From Flavobacteriales bacterium (GTDB lineage Bacteria > Bacteroidota > Bacteroidia > Flavobacteriales_D > Sanyastnellaceae), in contig CANHYZ010000141.1 in NCBI GenBank assembly GCA_947464885.1, positions 1-6,033 on the forward strand: 6,033 nucleotides of DNA. The letters are read 5' to 3'. Position numbers and translations under genes: made by a program. Under the pieces are notes generated by a model. The model was not told where the DNA came from, did not search any database, and saw only the letters and a list, made by a program, of their open reading frames with translations. Shown piece by piece: positions 1 through 5,938 of the stretch. Numbering within the stretch: position 1 is the stretch's first letter; every line of letters begins with the position of its first letter.

Positions 1-383
1 ACGGCTACACCGCTCAATCGCTTTTGCTCTTCGAGTGAAATACCCAGACGATCCATCGTTTTGCGCATCTCCGGGTCGAGCTCATCCAAGGAGTTGAGCT
101 GCTTCTTTTGCTTCGGTGCAGCGTAGTAAGAAATGGCCTGAAAATCTGGCTTGGTGTAATGCACATGTGCCCACTCAGGCTCCGTCATTTTCTGCCAGAT
201 GGCAAATGCTTCCAAGCGCCATTGCAACAGCCATTCGGGCTCTTCTTTTGTCTTTGAAATCAGTCGAATGATATCCTCATTCAAACCGGCCGGAGCTTTG
301 TCCGATTCAATATTGGTGGTAAAGCCGAATTCATATTCCTTCGACGTCACACTGTCCAACAACTCATCTCCTTCGTAGGCCAT
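1..383 (-). CDS. sufB: Fe-S cluster assembly scaffold SufB, N-terminal part (runs off the window)
   Basis: SufB works with SufC and SufD in the cytoplasmic SufBC2D complex that assembles Fe-S clusters on sulfur delivered by SufS. About 128 residues are visible, from ATG at 383-381; the remainder (family length about 470-480) lies beyond position 1. The recognisable part is the SufB N-terminal domain: GLNEDIIRLIS at residues 33-43, EEPEWLLQWRLEAF at 47-60, EPEWAHVHY at 69-77, the SYYAAP stretch at 85-90, then a linker with LDELDPEM and LGISLEEQKRLSGVAV leading into the core. This form is typical of Bacteroidota SufB. The catalytic core is not in the window. AAGGA lies only two bases before the ATG, too close to act as a normal Shine-Dalgarno. 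The gene follows the A-type carrier gene by 21 bp and is almost certainly cotranscribed with it. Identification is by recognised conserved segments; no search was run. Confidence 0.95.
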   Translation of the reverse strand, partial: MAYEGDELLDSVTSKEYEFGFTTNIESDKAPAGLNEDIIRLISKTKEEPEWLLQWRLEAFAIWQKMTEPEWAHVHYTKPDFQAISYYAAPKQKKQLNSLDELDPEMRKTMDRLGISLEEQKRLSGVA

Positions 384-404
384 ATCCTTGGTTGTTGTGT
401 TGTT

Positions 405-731
405 TTATATAGAAAAGCTCTCGCCGCATCCACAGGTGCGACTGGCGTTGGGATTCTTGAACACAAATCCCTTTCCGTTCAATCCGCCGGTGTATTCAAG
501 CTCAGTGCCGACCAGGTAGAGAAAACTCTTGCGGTCGACGACTACTTTCACTCCGTTATCTTCAAACACCTGGTCGCCATCCTTCATCTCATGATCGAAC
601 GTCAATTGATACATCAGTCCACTGCATCCGCCGCCTTCCACGCCTACACGCACGAAGGATCCGTCCGGATGGTTTTCCGATTGAAGCAAGTGTGCTACTT
701 GCTGCTTGGCACTTTCTGCTACTTTGATCAT
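405..731 (-). CDS. sufA: A-type Fe-S carrier protein (SufA/IscA/HesB family)
   Basis: A 108-residue protein of the HesB/IscA fold, close to the usual family length. A-type carriers receive a nascent Fe-S cluster from the assembly scaffold and pass it to apo-proteins in the cytoplasm. The three ligand cysteines are all present in the canonical pattern: Cys36 in EGGGCSGLMY, and Cys100 and Cys102 in the C-terminal TCGCGESF. The DRKSFLYLVGTELEY segment and GFVFKNPNA before the CGC pair are also family hallmarks. The start is ATG at 731-729, giving the standard MIKV N-terminus; upstream sequence is A-rich with no Shine-Dalgarno. It is the first gene visible in the suf unit and lies 21 bp before sufB. 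Its exact subtype (SufA, IscA or ErpA) cannot be settled from sequence alone; the symbol is chosen from its position next to sufB. Confidence 0.94.
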   Translation of the reverse strand: MIKVAESAKQQVAHLLQSENHPDGSFVRVGVEGGGCSGLMYQLTFDHEMKDGDQVFEDNGVKVVVDRKSFLYLVGTELEYTGGLNGKGFVFKNPNASRTCGCGESFSI

Positions 732-786
732 CGTTTTTTGTTTTAATAACCGTCTGTAAGCCTTAACAGTTCACCCGTTTCGTTTC

Positions 787-807
787 TATTTAGATTATTT
801 CTAAATA
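787..807. promoter_or_regulatory. Perfect 8-5-8 dyad, possible operator of the suf operon
   Basis: TATTTAGA (787-794) and TCTAAATA (800-807) are exact reverse complements separated by TTATT. The 21-bp dyad sits just downstream of the predicted suf start site, at about +10 to +32, where a bound repressor would block transcription. Its core TTAGATTATTTCTAA resembles the 7-1-7 layout of Fur/PerR boxes (10 of 14 positions against TTATAAT-N-ATTATAA). Iron- or oxidation-responsive control of suf is common in bacteria, so an operator is plausible. The regulator is not in the window, and an AT-rich dyad could also arise by chance. Confidence 0.35.
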
Positions 808-822
808 ATGTTTTCGGGGCCA

Positions 823-855
823 CAAAAATACCTCAAAGTGGGTAGTCGCGCCAAA
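823..855 (-). promoter_or_regulatory. Candidate Bacteroidota-type promoter for the suf genes
   Basis: Read on the minus strand, TATTTTTG (830-823) matches the Bacteroidota -7 consensus TAnnTTTG perfectly. A TTTG element (855-852) lies 21 bp upstream, slightly long for the usual -33/-7 spacing. Transcription would start near 815-819, leaving a leader of roughly 85-90 nt before the carrier gene. This is a consensus match only; TTTG is a common tetramer, so the -7 box carries most of the weight. Confidence 0.5.
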
Positions 856-957
856 TGTTTGAGGGATTCAGTTTTCTTATAGGAATCTTATGCCGAATGA
901 CGACGGTTTGAAACGCCCGTCTATTGTCTCCTTCATGGTAATTCGTTGCTCGTTTTC

Positions 958-987
958 CGGCATAAACATGCCCTAACGGCATAAACA
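958..987 (+). repeat. Direct repeat CGGCATAAACA, 19-bp period
   Basis: The 11-mer CGGCATAAACA occurs at 958-968 and again at 977-987, with an 8-bp spacer. The first eight bases of the motif occur a third time in inverted orientation at 888-895 (TTATGCCG). The tandem pair lies 72-101 bp upstream of the lipoprotein start codon, a reasonable place for activator or repressor half-sites on one DNA face, though 19 bp is not an integral number of helical turns. No binding protein is identified. Confidence 0.45.
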
Positions 988-1058
988 CGGTTCAGCACCG
1001 AAGCAAAGATTTGCTGCGTCGAACAAGCCCTGTCCGACCTAACGAAAAACAGCAAATC

Positions 1059-1706
1059 ATGATGAAAAACAAACACTTTATTCGTCCCGGTGCAATGGCC
1101 GCGGGAATTCTCGGCATCACCATTCTCGGCATGCACGCTTGCGGGAAGCGAGAAGAATGGCCTTGTGATGAAGGCCATGTCAAATGCATGCGTGTGGTTG
1201 AATTGTCATCGGGTATTCCCGTTCAGGATGCCCAAGTGTATTTAACCAGCAAAACCGTGAACAGCGTTCCGGAGGCCGGCTATAACCTCAACACGGACGT
1301 CTATGGCAAAGTCGAGTGGCCCTGTGATTGGGCAATTACTGATGTCTGTGTTGAAGCCGGCGAACACTACTGGGATGCCTGCGGTTCGGGTTACACCTTA
1401 CAGGATGACTTCCTATCCGACGGATACTATGAGCTGCGTCCGAAAGCCTGGGTGAAGATTCACCTGGTAGATACGTTGCCCTTAAATCCTGAACTACGTG
1501 TGGTCGCCTTCAGTGATTTCAACGACACATACGAGGCCGATGGGTTAGTCCCCGGCGGTTATTACGCCCATCTGGGGGTTGTTGGAGGTGTCAATGCCAT
1601 CCTGCGCGTGAAGCGTTTTGCTAGCGGCGACGAGTTTATCTCCACCGACTTGCTGGAAGTGATGGTACATCCACAAGACACACTCGAGCTCACGTATCGC
1701 TACTAA
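1059..1706 (+). CDS. Putative cysteine-rich lipoprotein with a beta-sandwich-like domain
   Basis: I do not recognise a named family. The 215-residue product starts MMKNK, followed by a hydrophobic stretch (residues 12-25) and Cys28 in the sequence GMHAC, which could be a lipoprotein signal with an imperfect lipobox (Met at -3 and His at -2 are unusual). Residues 45-90 have the pattern VVELSSGIPVQDAQVYL...TDVYGKVEW, reminiscent of carboxypeptidase-regulatory-like or transthyretin-like beta-sandwich domains. Five further cysteines (36, 43, 89, 97, 108) could form disulfides in the periplasm or at the surface. WPCD occurs twice (34-37 and 87-90). The C-terminal half (about 130-215) is a predicted beta-rich segment of unknown role. 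ATG 1059 is preferred to the TTG at 1011 because it places basic residues directly before the hydrophobic stretch; ATG 1062 is equally possible. It lies 43 bp before the large hydrolase gene with no terminator between, suggesting cotranscription. Confidence 0.8.
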   Translation: MMKNKHFIRPGAMAAGILGITILGMHACGKREEWPCDEGHVKCMRVVELSSGIPVQDAQVYLTSKTVNSVPEAGYNLNTDVYGKVEWPCDWAITDVCVEAGEHYWDACGSGYTLQDDFLSDGYYELRPKAWVKIHLVDTLPLNPELRVVAFSDFNDTYEADGLVPGGYYAHLGVVGGVNAILRVKRFASGDEFISTDLLEVMVHPQDTLELTYRY

Positions 1707-1749
1707 GCCGATGAATTCAATTTTCTATTCACTCTAAAACACGCTATCT

Positions 1750-4700
1750 ATGAAACTTTCGCTTACGAGCTCGCGCCACGCGTGGGCAGTCCTCGTCACG
1801 ATGTTGACAATCGAAATGAACGCGCAGTTGCGTGAACCATTTCATACCCTCGATCCGACCTATTTGGGAAGCAACTTTTTCTATCCGCAATCGCACAACA
1901 CGATTACAGTTCCGGATCCTTACTCCGATGGAAATGTGCTGACCGCTTCGCAGTGTGCCACGCTGTTCATGTCTTTTTCTCGCGCGGCTTTGGACTCCAC
2001 CCTCTCTTTGTCCGATTTCTCTCGGTTCCGCGAAATCAAAGACAGTGTGGCACACCGCGAAGGATGCTTTTCACTGGCGCTACTTGATGTGCGTTTCGAT
2101 GATTTTCGAGAGGATGCCCTCACGTCGGGTATGATTTATCGTCAGGAAGGTCTTTTCTTCCACACTCCCGGGTGCCAGGATTCTCCTTGTCGCATGCGTG
2201 AGGCCTTCGTGTTATGGGCAGACGCGCCGCATGTCGAGGCAAAGACGTATCGCTTTCGTCTTGATGCGGATGCGTGGCTCACCAATTACGAAGAGGTGCC
2301 GGACTCCATTCAAATCGACTTCGATGATGGTGTTGGGTTTCGAGCACTCAACACAGGTGAAATTTACACAGTTGATTATTCCGGTGAGGCGCGTGATCGA
2401 CTTGTGCGTTGCCTGGTGTGGCGCAATGGACAGGCGGTTAAGCAATCGACCTGTGTGCTGAAGTCGATTGTGGAGTTTAATCCTTGCGCGAATTCAACGT
2501 TTCCCTATCCGGATGCGGCGCCCTGGACAACCGACATGAATCACCCCTGGGATCTTTTCATTACCGCAGATGATGTTGAGGTAAAGGGAAGAGCATACAC
2601 GTTATCAAGTGAAGACGGTGTTTTTGATAAGCCGTTTGTTTTTGTGGAGGGCATCGACTTTGGTGTTGATCGTGACGGTCATCCCATGCACGAGGAGCAT
2701 CGTCATGGCACTTTCGGATGGTGCGAATTCACGAGCGGATTTCAAGATCCCGATGTGAATGATGATTTCGAATATGGCTATGATAATCTGCAGCGCATGC
2801 CCGAGCTGCTGAATGAACTGCGCTCACAAGGTTATGATCTGGTGCTTGTCGATTTCTATGACGGTGCTGAAGAGTTGTCCTTAAACGCACGGCTTGTGGA
2901 AGAAGTGATTCGATTGTGCAATAGCTTCAAGGTTGGTGAAGAGCCTTTGGTTGTTGCTGGCGCCAGCATGGGTGGCGTCATTTCGCGCTATGCTTTGCGT
3001 CACATGGAATTGAACGGCGAGGATCCATGCGCGCGATTATGGATTTCATTTGATGCGCCCCATAAGGGAGCTCACATCCCGCGTGCCTTGCAGGAAGCAA
3101 TCAAGTTCAGTATTGAGCACGGCGGAGCTTCAGCGCAGTTGTTTCGAGATCGATTTTTATTGAGACCGGCAGCAAAGCAATTGCTCGATGTGCAGGTGTT
3201 CAATGATATGTCAGAGTTCAATGACTGGTATGGACTACTCGATGAAATGGGTTATCCAACAACCTGCAGAAAGATTGCCATTTCGAATGGTCTTTCAAAT
3301 GGTGAGGGACTTAACTACAGTTCAGAACCACTATTAGATTGGAATTGTTTGCTAAGTGACTTAGAAATTGCGGCTTATTCCCTGCATCATGAATCCGGAA
3401 ATGAAAACCATCCGTGGAGTATGCCCGGGTTGAATGTGCTCGCGGAATTCACGCAGCCCGTGGCGGGACTTTCCCAAATTGGTGACGAGTTTTTTTACTG
3501 GTTCGGTGGATTGCTCATTGGTCTATTGGATGTCGTTGATTTGGATCATGACATCGTGTACACACCGGCGTCTACGCCGAACCGTGATTATGCTCCGGGA
3601 GGAAAACGCAATACGATTCAAACCTTGGCAAGAGCCATCAGCAACGAACGCATCAACGTGTTTAACTTACTTGAATTTGAGAATCCATGTCCCGATGTTC
3701 AGCCCAATGAGTACAACCGTGATCATGCGTTTGTATTAACCTCAAGTGCCGTTGGAATTGTAACGGATGATCCCTACGTCAATGTGGATCAGTATCTAGA
3801 CGAACATCCGGAGGAGGATTATTTCGATCGAGTTTGGTTTGCGCAGTTGCACAACGAGAATCACACAGAGCTCACCGAAGGCAATTTGAACTTTGTATTG
3901 GATGAAGTTATCGGCGGCGATGTAGCTCAATTGGATACCGTTCTCACGGCGAATTCACCGAACGATGGTAACTTCAATTATGGAAGACCTGAGTTTTCCT
4001 ACCTGCGTGACATACATGTGCATAGCGGAGGGCGGTTGTTTTTCAACGCATACATACCAACGCATTTCGACACTCCGCACGATTACCTCAGCACGGATTT
4101 GAATTTCGAAGTGAATACACTGGAATGTGCAGCTGCAGATGTACGCGTGGATCACGATGCGGTGATGCAACTGGGAGATCTGTCCATGGAATACCGCACG
4201 GCGCAAGTGACCGTTGGTCGTGATAGTCGTGTGGAAATCGGAGCCGGTGGTACGTTGCGCATCTGTGAAGGAAGCATGCTCATCCTGGAGGAGGGCGCAG
4301 TCCTCGAGATTCAGCGGGGAGGAAAGTTGGAGCTACTCAACGGATACCTGGTTGTGCGCTCGGGCGCAGAAGTAAGGTTTTCCAATGGCGCAGGGTCACA
4401 GTATGTGCACGAAGTATTGCTCTCCGGTACAGATGCGCGTTTAGTCTTTGATGGAGGAATACTCAAACTGGCTGCGCGAACAACCTTGACGGTGAGTGAG
4501 GATTCGGAGTTTGCGGGATACCTTGAAGTTCTGCAGGGAACGGAAAGTGTATTGCACATGGATACGTTGTCTGTGTTCAATTGGAAGGGACGTGGATCGG
4601 ATGATGTGATGTTGCGAATCGTCGACGGTGCACGATTGCAAAACGCACAATGGGCGTTGGGATCGATAGAATTGGAAAATGGACTGGTGGATTTAACCTA

Positions 4701-5856
4701 TAACGGTGCAATCTATACCGATGCACAATTCAGTGCGAATGGTGTCACGTTCTTCGCCAGTGATCTCTGGGAAGCGGAAGGATCGGAAGTGTGGGTGTGG
4801 ACCAATCAGTGCACTGTCGACAGCTGCTTTTTTGAGCATGTGGATTTGCGAACGGTGAATACGAAGTCACGCGTGAGTACCACACAATTTACCGGGCCTA
4901 ATGCCGGATTTTACTCGGAGGAGAGCGCGTTCATGGTAAACGATTGTGCTTTTGAAAATGCCATGATTCAAAGTGAAAATGCACTGGCGGACTTCTCCGT
5001 GAAGCGCTGTGTTTTTTCGAATGATGCCTACATCTATGACAATAGTTTGGCTAATGCATTTATTGAAGCGTGTACATTTTCAGATGGCAATGCACATGCG
5101 ATTGAAAAGGCCGGTGGTACATTGAATTTGCGCTGCAATCAATTCAATGCCATTGAAGGTGTTTACATGCATCAGGGTTCGGTGAACATGAGCTCCATCC
5201 ATCGTGCGGGCTACAACTTCTTTCACGAGGTTCCTGTTTGCATCACGTGTGATGAGGTGACCGATCTACAACTGATGCGCGGTTACAATGACTTCTCGGG
5301 GTATCAGAACTATGTCATTGCGGGCGTAATGGATACCACGTGCAGCCTTGATGATGCGTGTGAACTTGTGTTGGATGCGCATTACAATCACTGGGGAGGT
5401 GAGTTGGGTACAAACATGATTAGCAATGAAGAGGGGCTATTCTATCCCTTTCCGAGCATGTTTGATTTATACGCCCTGCATACAACAGCATGTAACAGCT
5501 ATGAATCAGGTACACAATGCGCTATTGCTTTTCAGGATGTTTCGCCGATTCACATCAAAGAATGTCCAGCGGGCTTCCCAGAGGCGGAGCGTAGTTTGTC
5601 AGTGTCACAGCAGCAAGTGCCTGACCGATGTTCTATTCAGATGAATGGCGATCAATTGACAATCATTGCGAAGGAAGCCATTCTCGGTTGTTCCATCTAC
5701 GATGTCCTTGGACGACAGATTGCGACATCGCGATATGATGCGATAGCTGATAATGAAATTCACATAACAATGACAGCCGATCAGGCTTTGGGATACTACA
5801 CGTTAGTCGTTGAAACCTCAAGGGGCAGGGAAGTGCACCGTGGTTTTTATGAATGA
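1750..5856 (+). CDS. Secreted alpha/beta-hydrolase with beta-helix region and T9SS sorting domain
   Basis: The 1368-residue product has a signal peptide (1-25, ending MNA before Gln26) and is probably exported through the T9SS. Residues 187-237 look PKD-like (IQIDFDDGVGF). About 290-720 is a serine hydrolase of the lipase/PGAP1-like type: KPFVFVEGIDF (294-304), GYDLVLVDFYDGAEE (361-375), nucleophile elbow GASMGG with Ser406, WISFDAPHKGAHIP (431-444), AAKQLL (474-479), RKIAISNG (507-514), APGG (615-618). His705 in NENHTEL is the likeliest catalytic histidine. The acid is unclear (Asp435, Asp613 or Asp658). An octad-repeat solenoid follows (833-872), then beta-helix coils (about 1020-1220, ending YNHWGG), then a sorting domain (about 1288-1368, IYDVLGRQI). 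It probably acts on the cell surface or outside as an esterase, lipase or related acyl hydrolase; the substrate is unknown. The start has no Shine-Dalgarno, and the hairpin downstream ends the unit. Confidence 0.92.
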   Translation: MKLSLTSSRHAWAVLVTMLTIEMNAQLREPFHTLDPTYLGSNFFYPQSHNTITVPDPYSDGNVLTASQCATLFMSFSRAALDSTLSLSDFSRFREIKDSVAHREGCFSLALLDVRFDDFREDALTSGMIYRQEGLFFHTPGCQDSPCRMREAFVLWADAPHVEAKTYRFRLDADAWLTNYEEVPDSIQIDFDDGVGFRALNTGEIYTVDYSGEARDRLVRCLVWRNGQAVKQSTCVLKSIVEFNPCANSTFPYPDAAPWTTDMNHPWDLFITADDVEVKGRAYTLSSEDGVFDKPFVFVEGIDFGVDRDGHPMHEEHRHGTFGWCEFTSGFQDPDVNDDFEYGYDNLQRMPELLNELRSQGYDLVLVDFYDGAEELSLNARLVEEVIRLCNSFKVGEEPLVVAGASMGGVISRYALRHMELNGEDPCARLWISFDAPHKGAHIPRALQEAIKFSIEHGGASAQLFRDRFLLRPAAKQLLDVQVFNDMSEFNDWYGLLDEMGYPTTCRKIAISNGLSNGEGLNYSSEPLLDWNCLLSDLEIAAYSLHHESGNENHPWSMPGLNVLAEFTQPVAGLSQIGDEFFYWFGGLLIGLLDVVDLDHDIVYTPASTPNRDYAPGGKRNTIQTLARAISNERINVFNLLEFENPCPDVQPNEYNRDHAFVLTSSAVGIVTDDPYVNVDQYLDEHPEEDYFDRVWFAQLHNENHTELTEGNLNFVLDEVIGGDVAQLDTVLTANSPNDGNFNYGRPEFSYLRDIHVHSGGRLFFNAYIPTHFDTPHDYLSTDLNFEVNTLECAAADVRVDHDAVMQLGDLSMEYRTAQVTVGRDSRVEIGAGGTLRICEGSMLILEEGAVLEIQRGGKLELLNGYLVVRSGAEVRFSNGAGSQYVHEVLLSGTDARLVFDGGILKLAARTTLTVSEDSEFAGYLEVLQGTESVLHMDTLSVFNWKGRGSDDVMLRIVDGARLQNAQWALGSIELENGLVDLTYNGAIYTDAQFSANGVTFFASDLWEAEGSEVWVWTNQCTVDSCFFEHVDLRTVNTKSRVSTTQFTGPNAGFYSEESAFMVNDCAFENAMIQSENALADFSVKRCVFSNDAYIYDNSLANAFIEACTFSDGNAHAIEKAGGTLNLRCNQFNAIEGVYMHQGSVNMSSIHRAGYNFFHEVPVCITCDEVTDLQLMRGYNDFSGYQNYVIAGVMDTTCSLDDACELVLDAHYNHWGGELGTNMISNEEGLFYPFPSMFDLYALHTTACNSYESGTQCAIAFQDVSPIHIKECPAGFPEAERSLSVSQQQVPDRCSIQMNGDQLTIIAKEAILGCSIYDVLGRQIATSRYDAIADNEIHITMTADQALGYYTLVVETSRGREVHRGFYE
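4246..4365 (+). repeat. Protein-level octapeptide solenoid repeat inside the hydrolase gene
   Basis: Residues 833-872 consist of five eight-residue units in exact register: GGTLRICE, GSMLILEE, GAVLEIQR, GGKLELLN, GYLVVRSG. The consensus is G-x-x-L-x-I/L-x-x, with glycine at 833, 841, 849, 857 and 865 and leucine at 836, 844, 852 and 860 (valine at 868). Each unit would form a short strand and a glycine turn, as in beta-solenoids. The DNA itself is not a recent tandem duplication, since codons differ between units. It joins the hydrolase domain to the later beta-helix. Confidence 0.75.
4825..5145 (+). repeat. Beta-helix coils of 21 residues with a cysteine ladder
   Basis: The protein repeats the pattern C-x-F (once C-x-x-F) at Cys1026, Cys1066, Cys1087, Cys1108 and Cys1129; Thr1045-Gln-Phe1047 fills the missing step. 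Spacings are 19, 21, 21, 21 and 21 residues, the coil length expected for a right-handed parallel beta-helix. Cysteines would stack one above another inside the helix. Later asparagine-aromatic turns (NFF 1156, NDF 1180, NHW 1213) continue the fold with longer coils. Confidence 0.72.
5611..5853 (+). other. C-terminal T9SS (Por) type A sorting domain of the hydrolase
   Basis: The last 80 or so residues (about 1288-1368) match the layout of type A sorting domains: a strand QLTIIAKE, then CSIYDVLGRQI with the hallmark D-x-L-G-R at 1318-1322, then ALGYYTLVVETSRG and a short final strand. Such domains direct passage through the outer membrane by the type IX system and are usually removed on export, often with attachment to the cell surface. 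The usual leading PNP motif is absent, and the end is HRGFYE, so it is a divergent member. Confidence 0.82.
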
Positions 5857-5867
5857 CTGTGATTTTT

Positions 5868-5904
5868 GGTTGGTTTGGTGAGCATGGGAGATGGTTGGTT
5901 TGGT
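5868..5904 (+). repeat. Direct repeat GGTTGGTTTGGT, 25-bp period
   Basis: The 12-mer GGTTGGTTTGGT occurs exactly at 5868-5879 and 5893-5904, just after the hydrolase stop codon. The second copy supplies part of the left arm of the terminator hairpin, and the first lies immediately before that hairpin. The stretch has seven GG or GGG runs within 37 bases, so a two-tetrad G-quadruplex is possible in the plus-strand RNA. Confidence 0.65.
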
Positions 5905-5938
5905 CGGAACGCCGGCCGCCAATCATCTCCTTTTGTTA
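5887..5938 (+). terminator. Rho-independent terminator of the lipoprotein-hydrolase unit
   Basis: GGAGATGGTTGG (5887-5898) pairs with CCAATCATCTCC (5919-5930) over 12 base pairs with one G-U. Above a small internal loop, GGTCGG (5902-5907) pairs with CCGGCC (5912-5917), again with one G-U, closing on the tetraloop AACG. TTTTGTT follows directly. Both imperfect pairs are G-U in plus-strand RNA and would be A-C mismatches in minus-strand RNA, and only the plus side has a T-run, so the structure is directional. It begins 31 bp after the hydrolase stop codon, and its T-tract reaches the stop codon of the convergent gene. Confidence 0.85.

Larger units (their letters stand above)
732..1058. other. 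Divergent intergenic region between suf and the lipoprotein gene
   Basis: This 327-bp stretch separates the minus-strand suf unit from the plus-strand lipoprotein gene. It holds the candidate suf promoter and dyad in its left half and a repeated CGGCATAA motif in its right half. No frame in it gives a convincing protein on either strand, and no tRNA or known riboswitch is visible. I found no perfect TAnnTTTG on the plus strand upstream of the lipoprotein gene; the closest is AAGATTTG at 1006-1013, which has no good -33 element, so that gene's promoter is unassigned. Confidence 0.7.

Noticed and set aside
1006..1013. AAGATTTG as a -7 promoter box for the lipoprotein gene
   Set aside because: It lacks the leading T of TAnnTTTG, and no TTG or TTTG lies at the proper distance upstream.
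1011..1058. TTG start at 1011 that would lengthen the lipoprotein by 16 residues
   Set aside because: The extension (MLRRTSPVRPNEKQQI) is polar and would put the signal sequence far from the N-terminus. The ATG pair at 1059/1062 gives a normal export signal.
933..1189. Two minus-strand open frames overlapping the intergenic region and the lipoprotein start
   Set aside because: Their products are low-complexity, Arg/Ser/Cys-rich and lack recognisable motifs. Most of their length lies antisense to the lipoprotein reading frame.
1707..1749. Possible terminator between the lipoprotein and hydrolase genes
   Set aside because: The 43-bp gap is AT-rich but has no GC-rich inverted repeat followed by a T-run.
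1744..2123. Minus-strand open frames antisense to the start of the hydrolase gene
   Set aside because: The sense frame carries a signal peptide and continues without interruption for 1368 residues; the antisense products are arginine- and serine-rich, typical of shadow frames.
2198..2461. Plus-strand frame in a different phase, and a matching minus-strand frame, inside the hydrolase gene
   Set aside because: They lie over the PKD-like segment of a clear coding frame and have no independent family signal.
4825..5145. Toxin or contact-inhibition type repeat region
   Set aside because: The coils are ordinary parallel beta-helix units, followed by a T9SS sorting domain. There is no toxin domain, immunity gene or two-partner secretion signal.
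5663..5926. Minus-strand open frame across the end of the hydrolase gene and the terminator
   Set aside because: It runs antisense to the well-supported T9SS sorting domain and through the hairpin; its product shows no recognisable motifs.
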